In this document: positions 1 to 6,604 of the stretch, one piece after another
How the letters are laid out: every line of letters begins with the position of its first letter
Numbering within the stretch: the stretch's first letter is position 1
DNA from: Ramlibacter sp.
Lineage (GTDB): Bacteria; Pseudomonadota; Gammaproteobacteria; Burkholderiales; Burkholderiaceae
Reading direction: 5' to 3'
DNA: 6,683 nucleotides
Assembly (NCBI GenBank): GCA_014376915.1
Contig: JACMQP010000038.1
Span: 1 to 6,683 of the forward strand
Program-made: the position numbers and the translations under genes
The notes under the pieces: generated by a model
The model's input: the letters and a program-made list of their open reading frames with translations, nothing else
What the model was told of the DNA's origin: nothing
Database searches by the model: none

Positions 1-1614
1 ACCCGGCTGCTGCGGGTCGGCATCTACGGCGCCGTTTACACGACCGTCTCGCTGGTGCCGGTCGACCAGGCGCACGGGTTCTGGACCAGCTGGTACGGCT
101 GGCCTCTGGCGCTGGTGTTCTACGACTTCTGCTACTACTGGCTGCACCGCGCCGGCCACGAGTGCGCGCTGTTCTGGGGCGCCCATGTGGTGCACCACCA
201 GAGCCAGGATTACAACCTCTCGACCGCCTTGCGCCAGACCAGTTCCGGCGCGCTCGTGGGTTGGGTGTTCTACCTGCCGATGGCGCTGGCCGGCGTGCCG
301 CCGATCGTGTTCGGCACGGTCGCACTGATCGACCTGCTGTACCAGTTCTGGGTCCACACCGAGCACGTCGGCAAATTGGGATGGTTCGACCGCTGGTTCT
401 GCTCCCCGTCCAACCACCGTGTGCACCATGCGGTGAACGACGACTATCTCGACCGCAACTACGGCGGTGTGCTGATCGTCTGGGATCGCCTCTTCGGCAG
501 CTTCCGCGAAGAGGGCGAGCCATGCGTGTACGGCACGCGCAGCCCGCTGGACAGCTGGGATCCGCTGTGGTCGAACGCCGAGGTCTACTGGGCGCTGGCC
601 AGGGACAGCTGGCACGCACGCAACTGGATCGACAAGCTGCGGGTCTGGTTCAAACCACCCGGCTGGCGTCCGGCCGACGTGGCGGCGCGTTTTCCCAAGC
701 CGCTCTTCGCGCTGGCGCAGGCGCAGCGCTTCTACCCGCCGGTGAGCCAATGGGTGGCCTGGTTCGGCGCGGTCCAGTTCGTGTTGCTACTGCAATGCGT
801 CGCGCTGTTCCTCTGGCATGCCGACAGGATGCCCCTGGCGCAATCGGCAGTCTGGCTGGCAGCGCTGGCCGCGGGCCTGTGGTCGGTCGGCGCCGTGTTG
901 CAGGGCCGGATCACGGTGCTGGAAGTGCTGCTGATCGAAGCAGCCGCCCTCGCCACGGTCACCGGCGCCGAGAACCTGGTGCTGCTGCACCGCTTGTTCA
1001 AGCCGCTGGCTCTGCTGTTCGCCATCGGGTTTGTGGTCCAACGCAATCGGACGACGAAGGCGCCGGCGCGATTCGACCTGTTGCTGCTGGCCGGACTGGC
1101 CTTCTCGCTGCTCGGCGACTGCTTCCTGATGGTTCCGGGTTTCTTCATTCCCGGCCTGGTCGCGTTCCTGGTCGCCCACCTGTTCTACATCGCAATGTTC
1201 AAGCAGGGCGTTCCCTGGCTGCCGAGCACGCGCGCGCTGCTGGTGGCGCTGGCGCTCGGCGGCGCGATGTACGGCTTCTTGTTCCCAGGCCTGACTCCGG
1301 TGCTGCGCGTCGCGGTGGCGGCATATGTGATCGTGATTTCCTTGATGGCGGCGCAGGCGATCGGCCGCGCGGCATGGCTGTGCGACAAAGCGTCGGTCGC
1401 GGCCGCGATCGGCGCCTGCTTCTTCATGCTCAGCGACTCGCTGCTGGCCACCAACAAGTTCGCGCTGCAGTTCCCGATGGCGCAGTTCCTCGTGCTCGCG
1501 ACCTACTACATGGCGCAGATCCTGATCGCGCGTAATGCGCGGCCCGACGCTGTCGCCTCGATGTTGCCGGCCAGCCCGCCAGCACCCGCGGCGCTTCCCG
1601 CCGCCGTCAGGTAG
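1..1614 (+). CDS. AGMO-like di-iron hydroxylase fused to YhhN/TMEM86 lysoplasmalogenase (5' end missing)
   Basis: Integral membrane enzyme, probably acting on ether-linked lipids. The frame is open from base 1, giving 537 codons to a TAG at 1612-1614. A GTG at 55 could start an ORF, but the preceding codons still read like the family, so I treat the gene as 5'-truncated by the window, lacking perhaps 80-100 residues by comparison with human AGMO recalled from memory. Window codons 1 to about 328 are a fatty-acid-hydroxylase domain with the full histidine set: HRAGHE (H49, H53, E54), HVVHH (H62, H65, H66), VHTEH (H119, H122) and NHRVHH (H139, H142, H143). DYNLSTALRQ, LLYQFWVHTE, NYGGVLIVWDRLFGSF and FKPPGW are AGMO-type rather than generic sterol-desaturase signatures. 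Codons about 333-512 are YhhN-like: FSLLGDCFLM (D373), VAHLFYIAMF (H393), MLSDSLLATNKF (D479) and ATYYMAQILIA, within several hydrophobic helices. The tail is Ala/Pro-rich. By family, AGMO cleaves O-alkyl ether bonds and YhhN/TMEM86 cleaves lysoplasmalogen vinyl ethers; actual substrates here are inferred. It would usually be annotated only as a sterol desaturase family protein. Confidence 0.88.
   Translation, partial: TRLLRVGIYGAVYTTVSLVPVDQAHGFWTSWYGWPLALVFYDFCYYWLHRAGHECALFWGAHVVHHQSQDYNLSTALRQTSSGALVGWVFYLPMALAGVPPIVFGTVALIDLLYQFWVHTEHVGKLGWFDRWFCSPSNHRVHHAVNDDYLDRNYGGVLIVWDRLFGSFREEGEPCVYGTRSPLDSWDPLWSNAEVYWALARDSWHARNWIDKLRVWFKPPGWRPADVAARFPKPLFALAQAQRFYPPVSQWVAWFGAVQFVLLLQCVALFLWHADRMPLAQSAVWLAALAAGLWSVGAVLQGRITVLEVLLIEAAALATVTGAENLVLLHRLFKPLALLFAIGFVVQRNRTTKAPARFDLLLLAGLAFSLLGDCFLMVPGFFIPGLVAFLVAHLFYIAMFKQGVPWLPSTRALLVALALGGAMYGFLFPGLTPVLRVAVAAYVIVISLMAAQAIGRAAWLCDKASVAAAIGACFFMLSDSLLATNKFALQFPMAQFLVLATYYMAQILIARNARPDAVASMLPASPPAPAALPAAVR
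1588..1604. other. GC-rich inverted repeat at the convergent gene ends
   Basis: A perfect 6-bp inverted repeat, GCGGCG at 1588-1593 and CGCCGC at 1599-1604, encloses a 5-base loop. It lies in the last codons of the + strand lipid-enzyme gene and begins two bases after the stop of the - strand ATPase gene. Its position fits a stem-loop at the 3' end of the - strand transcript, but there is no T-tract on either strand, so it is not a classical intrinsic terminator. In DNA this GC-rich it may be coincidental. Confidence 0.25.
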
Positions 1615-2305
1615 CCACCGCCCGGTCGCCCGAAATTCGGCCATCGACCAGTTCCACCAGCCGGTCGCAGCGCGTCGCCAGCCGCGGATCGTGAGTGACG
1701 ATCACAAATGAGGTGCCGCGCTCGGCATGCATGCGCCGCAGCAGCACGAAGACCTCGTCGGACGACGCGGTGTCGAGGTTGCCGGTCGGCTCGTCGGCCA
1801 GCACCAGCGGCGGATCCATCACCAGCGCCCGCGCGATCGCAACGCGCTGCTGCATGCCACCGGACAGTTCGGACGGCCGCTTGTCCATGGCCTTGGCCAG
1901 GCCTACGGCGGCCAGCAGGTCGCGTGCCCGCCCGCGCTGCAGCGCGCTGATGCGGCCTTCGCTCAGCAGCGCCGGCAAGGTGACGTTCTCCAGCGCCGAG
2001 AAGGCCGGCAGCAGGTGATGGAACTGGAACACGAAGCCCAGCGTCTTGCGTCGGCGCAGAGTGAGTGCCGAATCGTCCAGGTCCTGTACCGCCTCTCCCT
2101 GCAGCAGGTAGCTGCCAGCGGTCATCCGCTCCAGCAGGCCGACGATGTTCAGCAGCGTGCTCTTGCCGGAGCCGGACGGGCCCATCAACGCGATGAACTC
2201 GCCACGGCCGACGCGCAAGTCGACGCCATGCAGCACCTCGGCCGCACTCGGCAGACCGATGTTGTAGCTCTTGCGCACGCCGGACAACTCGATCAGCGGC
2301 GCCAC
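1607..2305 (-). CDS. LolD/MacB-family ABC transporter ATP-binding protein
   Basis: Cytoplasmic ATPase subunit, 232 residues, that powers the permease encoded just upstream. All ABC motifs are present: Walker A GPSGSGKST (residues 42-50), Q-loop Q94, signature LSGGMQQR (147-154), Walker B LVLADE (D171, E172), D-loop GNLD and switch H205 in VIVTHD. The segment FVFQFHHLLPAFSALENV is the hallmark of LolD-type ATPases, and the length matches LolD. However, its partners are a periplasmic adaptor and a single permease rather than a LolC/LolE pair, so I infer a MacAB- or DevBCA-like exporter and give no lolD symbol. I chose the GTG at 2305 because the ATPase homology begins there (APLIELSGVRKSY), an AGGA ribosome site lies 7 bases upstream, and the permease stop is 2 bases away, implying translational coupling. 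The frame is open further upstream, but that is read-through of the permease gene. The TGA (1607-1609) overlaps the 3' end of the convergent lipid-enzyme gene. Confidence 0.95.
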   Translation of the reverse strand: MAPLIELSGVRKSYNIGLPSAAEVLHGVDLRVGRGEFIALMGPSGSGKSTLLNIVGLLERMTAGSYLLQGEAVQDLDDSALTLRRRKTLGFVFQFHHLLPAFSALENVTLPALLSEGRISALQRGRARDLLAAVGLAKAMDKRPSELSGGMQQRVAIARALVMDPPLVLADEPTGNLDTASSDEVFVLLRRMHAERGTSFVIVTHDPRLATRCDRLVELVDGRISGDRAVAT

Positions 2306-2307
2306 GG

Positions 2308-3534
2308 CTAGATCCTGATCGCCTGCGCCGGGTCCAGCGCCGCGGCCCGTCGTGCCGGAGCGATCGCGGCCAGCACGCCGCACACCGTCGCCAGCAGTGC
2401 CACTTCGAGCGCGGTCTTCACCGGCAGCGTGATGGCGAACAGCGGCAGGCCGTCGGCGCCGCGCACGAAGTGCGTGAACAGCCAGATCAGCAGCACCGCC
2501 AGCAGCACGCCCAGCGCCGAGCCGGCCGCGCCGACCACCGCGCCCTGCACCAGAAACACGCGCAGGATCTGGCCGCGCGTCGCGCCCATCGCGCGCAGGA
2601 TGCCGATCTCGCGCTGCTTTTGCACGACCGACACCACCAGCACACTGGCGATGCCCAGAACCACCACAACCAGCACCACGCCGCGAATCACGGCGGTGCT
2701 GACCGACTGGGCGTTCAGCGCTGAGACCAGTTGCGCGTTGCTCTCCTGCCAGCTTTCGATCTTGAACGGGTATTCGGCGGCCAGCTGCTTCGCCGTGGCC
2801 TCGGCCGCCCACACGTCGCGTACCTGCAGGTCGAGCTCGGTGGCGCCGCCCGGCAGGCCGAGCAGGTTCTGGGCGGCGCGCAGCGGCACGATCACCGTGC
2901 GCCGGTTCAGGTCCTTCACCCCCAGGTCGACCAGCGCCGTGACGCTGACCGAGTCGCTCACGTTGCCGGTGCTGATGGTCAATCGGTCGCCGGCCCGCAC
3001 GCCGAGGTCGGCGGCCAGCTCGCGGCCGACGATCGCTTCGCCTGGCGCCAGACGCGCGACGCCACTCACCACCTTCCCGCGCAGGCCCACGATGAGGTCG
3101 TAGCGATCGAGCTCGACGCCCATCAGCGCGATCGCCTGCGTGGCCTCGCCGCGCAGCGCCAGCCCCGCGCCGGAGACCATCGGCGAAACGGCGGCGATGC
3201 CGGGCCGCTGTTCCAGCAACGGCAGCAGCGCCTGCCAGTTGGCGACCGAGCGCAGCCGCTGGGCCCGCGGCTGGGTCTGCGTGAGCACGGTTGCACCGGG
3301 CTCGGGCAGCCGCGCCGGCGCCACCACGTCGTCGAGGGCACGCAAGGTGATGTGGGCCTGCGATCCCAGCGTTTTCGCGACCGTGTTGGACTGCAGCCCG
3401 GCGATGAGCGCCGAGATGTAGGCGATGACGGCGACGCCAGCGGCTACGCCAACGACGATCAGCACGGTCTGCATCCGGCCTTCGCGAAGGAAGCGCCAGG
3501 CGACGCGCGATTCGAATCCGGGCCAGGAAAACAT
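2308..3534 (-). CDS. LolC/E- or MacB-type ABC exporter permease (FtsX domain)
   Basis: Inner-membrane permease of 408 residues with the four-helix layout of type VII (MacB/LolCDE-like) ABC systems. Hydrophobic helices are seen at about 22-46, 282-304, 327-352 and 373-393. A large periplasmic domain of roughly 235 residues lies between helices 1 and 2 (MacB_PCD-like), and the C-terminal half is FtsX-like. The stretch QKQREIGILRAMGATRGQI (305-323), just after helix 2, is the classic cytoplasmic coupling segment that contacts the ATPase. The protein ends ARRAAALDPAQAIRI, a typical ending for this family. Such permeases do not usually form a channel for their substrate; they transmit ATP-driven motion to a periplasmic adaptor (MacB) or extract lipoproteins (LolCDE). 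An adaptor gene ends 8 bases upstream and the ATPase starts 2 bases downstream, so these are three parts of one exporter. The ATG at 3534 has only a weak GAGCGG-like ribosome site. Substrate unknown. Confidence 0.93.
   Translation of the reverse strand: MFSWPGFESRVAWRFLREGRMQTVLIVVGVAAGVAVIAYISALIAGLQSNTVAKTLGSQAHITLRALDDVVAPARLPEPGATVLTQTQPRAQRLRSVANWQALLPLLEQRPGIAAVSPMVSGAGLALRGEATQAIALMGVELDRYDLIVGLRGKVVSGVARLAPGEAIVGRELAADLGVRAGDRLTISTGNVSDSVSVTALVDLGVKDLNRRTVIVPLRAAQNLLGLPGGATELDLQVRDVWAAEATAKQLAAEYPFKIESWQESNAQLVSALNAQSVSTAVIRGVVLVVVVLGIASVLVVSVVQKQREIGILRAMGATRGQILRVFLVQGAVVGAAGSALGVLLAVLLIWLFTHFVRGADGLPLFAITLPVKTALEVALLATVCGVLAAIAPARRAAALDPAQAIRI
2313..2316 (-). promoter_or_regulatory. 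Ribosome binding site deciding the GTG start of the ATPase
   Basis: AGGA on the - strand, 7 bases before the GTG at 2305 and inside the last codons of the permease gene. It supports the GTG start over longer in-frame extensions that would reach back to 2812. Confidence 0.6.
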
Positions 3535-3542
3535 GTCGCCGC

Positions 3543-4826
3543 TCAGCGCGCCACGGCGTTGGTCAGTGCCGAACCCGCGTCTTCGCGGGTGGCGGCGGGC
3601 AGCCCGCCGGAGCCGGGTTTCCAGGCCACGGCCTTTGTCCGCACCCGGCTGCCGTCCTGGAGCTTGCCGCCCAACAGCACCGTTTCGCCCGGACGCAGGC
3701 CGTCCAGCACTTCCACCGCGTCCAGCGTCCGCAGTCCCAGCCGGACCTGGCGCGCATGCGCCCGCCCGTCCTGCGCCGTCAGCACGCTGCCAGCATTGGC
3801 GCTTGCGTTGTCGCGCAAAGCGCGCAATGGCAGAACCAGCGCTCGCTCGCGCTGTCCGGTCTCGACTTCGACCGACAGCGTCATGTCCTCGCGCAGGAAG
3901 GCTGGCGCCGCGCCAGCCAGCGCCAGCTTCACTTCGATCGCACCGCGCTGGGCGTCGACCGCTGGCGCGATCGACAGCACCTTCGCCGCGAACGGCTGGC
4001 CGGCAAAGGCATCCGCGACGACCATGGCCTGCTGGCCGGCCTGCAGCTGGTCGAGAAAGCGCTCGTCCACCTGTGCCACCAACTGCATCGGCCCCGCGAG
4101 CGCCAGGCTCATGAGCGAGGCGCCGGGCTGCACGATCTGGCCCGGTTCCACGCTGCGCGTCAGGACCCGGGCGTCGGTCGGCGCCAGCACTGCCGCCTGC
4201 CCCAGCCGCTGCTGCGCCGCCGCCGTGGCCGCGCGCACCTGCGCCAGTTGCGCCTGCGCCTGCGCGACGTCGGTGCCGTTGTCGTCGTTGGCGCTGGCCT
4301 GGGCCTGCGCTCCCGCCTGCTGGGCCCGAGCCACCTCCATCGCGCGCCGCGCGTCGTCCAGCCTGGCCTCGCTGAGGAAACCCTGGGTCACCAGTTGCTG
4401 GGTGCGAGCCAGGTCGGCCTCGGCGGCATGCACAGTGGCCTGGGCCTGCAGCAAGCCCGCATTGGCGGACGTGCGGCCGGTGCTGCGCAGCCCCGTCAGT
4501 CGGGCTTCGGCCTGCCGCTCGGCGGCGCGGGCCTGGGCGACGGCGGCCTGCAGTTCGGCGGTCTCAAGCTGCACCAGAACGTCGCCCCGGCGCACTTGCG
4601 CGCCCTCGTCCACGGCCACCCGCGCGACCCGGCCGGTGAGCGTGGCGCCGACGTTCACCCGTGACAGCGTGGCAACTCGCGCCGAGAACTGCAGCGTGCG
4701 CACCAGCGGCGCCGGCTGCACGGTGAAAGTGTCGACCTCGGGAGCCCGCAGCACGACACCGGCCGCGACCACCGCGGCTGCCACGGCAACGCCGCCAGCA
4801 ATCCATAACCAGGGGCGCTTCAGCAT
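3543..4826 (-). CDS. MacA/HlyD-family periplasmic adaptor (membrane fusion protein)
   Basis: Periplasmic adaptor of 427 residues that would link the inner-membrane ABC permease to an outer-membrane TolC-type channel. Residues 7-27 are an uncleaved-looking membrane anchor after LKRP. Residues about 57-90 (TGRVARVAVDEGAQVRRGDVL region) and 212-243 (LAPTDARV ... VEPGQIVQPGASL) are the two halves of the lipoyl-like barrel-sandwich domain. Between them, about 91-211 is a long Ala/Gln-rich helical hairpin. About 245-322 is the beta-barrel domain, and about 323-400 the membrane-proximal domain, including GLRPGETVLLGG. The C-terminal 25 residues are polar and probably disordered. The ATG at 4826 has a GGGAG ribosome site 5 bases upstream (4832-4836). 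It starts 32 bases after ruvB and leads the exporter trio. No TolC-type gene is in the window, so the tripartite arrangement is inferred from the family. The alternative, an RND pump adaptor, is unlikely because an ABC permease and ATPase follow directly. Confidence 0.94.
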   Translation of the reverse strand: MLKRPWLWIAGGVAVAAAVVAAGVVLRAPEVDTFTVQPAPLVRTLQFSARVATLSRVNVGATLTGRVARVAVDEGAQVRRGDVLVQLETAELQAAVAQARAAERQAEARLTGLRSTGRTSANAGLLQAQATVHAAEADLARTQQLVTQGFLSEARLDDARRAMEVARAQQAGAQAQASANDDNGTDVAQAQAQLAQVRAATAAAQQRLGQAAVLAPTDARVLTRSVEPGQIVQPGASLMSLALAGPMQLVAQVDERFLDQLQAGQQAMVVADAFAGQPFAAKVLSIAPAVDAQRGAIEVKLALAGAAPAFLREDMTLSVEVETGQRERALVLPLRALRDNASANAGSVLTAQDGRAHARQVRLGLRTLDAVEVLDGLRPGETVLLGGKLQDGSRVRTKAVAWKPGSGGLPAATREDAGSALTNAVAR

Positions 4827-4858
4827 GAAAACTCCCTGATCCTCATGGTCGTCTCGCG

Positions 4859-5920
4859 CTAGCTGTTGACGAACAGGCCCGGAGCGGCCTGCGGCGGCGT
4901 CACCCCGAGGTGTCGGTAAGCGGCCAGCGTCGCGATGCGCCCGCGCGGCGTGCGTTGCAAAAATCCCTGCTGGATCAGGTAGGGCTCGATCACGTCCTCG
5001 ATGGTGTCGCGCTCCTCGCCAATGCTGGCGGCGATGTTGTCCAGGCCGACCGGCCCGCCATCGAACCGGTGGATCACCGCTTCCAGCAGCTTCCTGTCCA
5101 TGACGTCGAAGCCCTGCGGATCGACGTCCAGCATCGCCAGCGCCTTGTTGGCAATCTCCAGCGTGATCGTTCCCGTGCCCTTGACGTCCGCGTAATCGCG
5201 AACGCGCCGCAGCAGCCGGTTGGCGATCCGCGGCGTGCCGCGGGAACGCCTGGCGATCTCGGCGCCGCCCGTTTCGTCCATCGGCGCGTTCAGCAGCCCC
5301 GCGCTGCGCTTGACGATCCGCGCCAGCTCCTCCGGCGTGTAGAACTCGAGCCGCGCGACGATACCGAAGCGATCCCGCAGCGGGTTGGTCAGCATGCCGG
5401 CGCGGGTGGTCGCTCCGACCAGCGTGAAAGGTTGCAGGTCCAGCTTGATCGAGCGCGCCGCCGGGCCTTCGCCGATCATGATGTCGATCTGGTAATCCTC
5501 CAGCGCCGGATACAGGATTTCCTCGACCACGGGCGACAGCCGATGAATTTCGTCGATGAAAAGGACGTCGTTCTTCTCGAGGTTGGTCAGCAGCGCCGCC
5601 AGATCCTTGGGTTTTTCGAGCACCGGGCCGGAGGTCTGGCGCAGGTTCACGCCCAGCTCGTGGGCGATGATGTGGCTGAGCGTGGTCTTGCCCAGGCCGG
5701 GCGGGCCGAACAGCAGCACGTGGTCCAGTGCTTCGCCGCGCTTGCGGGCCGCGCCGATGAAGATCTCCAGCTGCTCGCGGGTCTTGGCCTGGCCGACGTA
5801 GTCGTCGAACAGCTTGGGCCGCAGCGCCCGCTCGATCGCTTCTTCCTGCGGCGAGGCCGGTTCGGTGGAGATCACCCGCTTGGCCGGCGGCAGCTCGAAG
5901 TCGTCGGTCTGGATACTCAT
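4859..5920 (-). CDS. ruvB: Holliday junction branch migration ATPase RuvB
   Basis: AAA+ motor of 353 residues that drives branch migration of Holliday junctions with RuvA during recombinational repair; hexameric rings act in the cytoplasm on DNA flanking the RuvA-bound junction. Visible motifs: Walker [10 protein letters not shown] (72-80), Walker B VLFIDEIH (119-126), sensor 1 GATTR (169-173), the arginine finger in LRDRFG (R184), sensor 2 in [18 protein letters not shown], and the C-terminal winged helix with [14 protein letters not shown] (about 319-331). Length is normal for the family. The ATG at 5920 is supported by a GGGAG ribosome site 5 bases upstream and by the family N-terminus. 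It lies 82 bases downstream of ruvA. The exporter adaptor gene starts only 32 bases beyond its TAG stop with no terminator between, so read-through from ruvAB into the exporter genes is plausible. Confidence 0.99.
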   Translation of the reverse strand: MSIQTDDFELPPAKRVISTEPASPQEEAIERALRPKLFDDYVGQAKTREQLEIFIGAARKRGEALDHVLLFGPPGLGKTTLSHIIAHELGVNLRQTSGPVLEKPKDLAALLTNLEKNDVLFIDEIHRLSPVVEEILYPALEDYQIDIMIGEGPAARSIKLDLQPFTLVGATTRAGMLTNPLRDRFGIVARLEFYTPEELARIVKRSAGLLNAPMDETGGAEIARRSRGTPRIANRLLRRVRDYADVKGTGTITLEIANKALAMLDVDPQGFDVMDRKLLEAVIHRFDGGPVGLDNIAASIGEERDTIEDVIEPYLIQQGFLQRTPRGRIATLAAYRHLGVTPPQAAPGLFVNS

Positions 5921-5928
5921 GTGGCTCC

Positions 5929-5973
5929 CACGCTTGCCGCCAAGGCGGCTGCGCTGCTCCCCAAGGAAGCGTG
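5929..5973 (-). other. Nested inverted repeats in the ruvA-ruvB gap
   Basis: CACGCTT at 5929-5935 pairs perfectly with AAGCGTG at 5967-5973, a 7-bp stem. Immediately inside it, GCCGCC (5936-5941) and GGCGGC (5944-5949) form a second, tight hairpin. On the ruvAB transcript the outer stem ends at the first base of the ruvB ribosome site (GGGAG, 5925-5929), so folding could affect ruvB translation. No T-tract follows, so a terminator is unlikely. Function is inferred and chance is possible. Confidence 0.35.
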
Positions 5974-6002
5974 AGCTTGCTTGAAGCGGTTCTGCGCTGC
6001 GC

Positions 6003-6578
6003 TCATTTCGCCAAAGCCTTCAGCGCCAGCTTGATGCCATCGCTCACGCCCACGTCCTTGGGCAGGATCTTGACCGAGGCCGATGCCTCCTTGTCGCTGT
6101 AGCCGAGCGCGACCAGCGCCTGCAGGATGTCCGCCTGGGCATCGCTGGTGGCGCCGAGGCTGCCCGCACCGATGTCGGCGCCGAGTTTGCCTTTGAGCTC
6201 CAGCAACAGGCGCTCGGCGGTCTTCTTGCCGATGCCGGGCACCTTGACCAGCCGGCCGGCGTCCTGCGCCGTCACGGCCTGCGCGATGTCGGCGACGCTC
6301 ATGCCGCTCAGCACCGACAGCGCCGTGCGCGGGCCGACACCGGAAATCTTGATCAACTGGCGAAAGGCGTCGCGCTCGGCGCCGGAGCCGAAACCGTACA
6401 GGATCTGCGCGTCCTCGCGCACCACGAAGTGGGTCAGCAGCGAGACCTTCTCGCCCACCGGCGGCAGGTTGTAGAACGTGCTCATGGGCACGTCGACCTC
6501 GTAGCCGACGCCGTTGCAGTCCACCAGCAGCTGCGGCGGGTTCTTGTCACTCAGCGTTCCGGTTAATCTGCCTATCAT
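6003..6578 (-). CDS. ruvA: Holliday junction DNA-binding protein RuvA
   Basis: Junction-recognition subunit of the RuvAB branch migration complex, 191 residues, normal length. Domain I (about 1-64) is the OB fold starting MIGRLTGTL; the acidic pin residues E55 and D56 (VREDAQ) that help hold the junction open are present. Domain II carries two helix-hairpin-helix motifs, [10 protein letters not shown] (78-87) and [12 protein letters not shown] (113-124), which bind the DNA backbone. A flexible linker rich in Gly, Ala and Ser (about 133-147) leads to domain III (about 148-191, with [13 protein letters not shown]), which contacts RuvB. The ATG at 6578 has a strong GGAGG ribosome site 6 bases upstream. 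It is the first gene of the - strand run. ruvC, which precedes ruvA in many Proteobacteria, is not upstream here; instead a PhoH-family gene diverges after 26 bases. Confidence 0.99.
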   Translation of the reverse strand: MIGRLTGTLSDKNPPQLLVDCNGVGYEVDVPMSTFYNLPPVGEKVSLLTHFVVREDAQILYGFGSGAERDAFRQLIKISGVGPRTALSVLSGMSVADIAQAVTAQDAGRLVKVPGIGKKTAERLLLELKGKLGADIGAGSLGATSDAQADILQALVALGYSDKEASASVKILPKDVGVSDGIKLALKALAK

Positions 6579-6604
6579 TGGAACCCTCCACCGGAATTAC
6601 CAGC

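Noticed and set aside
162..1535. A 457-codon alternative + strand frame inside the lipid-enzyme gene
   Set aside because: The translation is Arg/Ala/Gly-rich and structureless, whereas the overlapping frame has two intact enzyme domains.
787..1644. A 285-codon - strand frame opposite the lipid-enzyme gene
   Set aside because: Its composition is dominated by Arg, Gln, Glu and His, typical of an antisense shadow; no motif was recognised.
2306..2812. N-terminal extension of the ATPase frame up to 2812
   Set aside because: The extension overlaps the permease gene in another frame and is Arg/Gly/Ala-rich with no ABC features. The GTG at 2305 has a ribosome site and begins the family homology.
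3543..4826. Ala/Gln repeats in the adaptor as a possible DNA repeat array
   Set aside because: The GC-rich near-repeats encode the Ala/Gln-rich helical hairpin of the adaptor and are explained by protein composition; no regular DNA unit or spacer pattern is present.
2731..4839. A 702-codon open frame on the + strand
   Set aside because: It lies opposite the adaptor and part of the permease, whose products have clear domains. Its own translation is rich in Arg, Ala, Ser and Gln with no recognisable fold, as expected for an antisense frame in GC-rich DNA.
4827..4858. Possible terminator or promoter between ruvB and the adaptor gene
   Set aside because: The 32 bases contain no inverted repeat with a T-tract and no convincing -35/-10 pair; only the adaptor ribosome site is clear.
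4910..5974. A 354-codon open frame on the + strand opposite ruvB
   Set aside because: ruvB on the - strand is unmistakable. The antisense translation is Arg/Gln/Asp/Val-rich low-quality sequence and merely mirrors ruvB.
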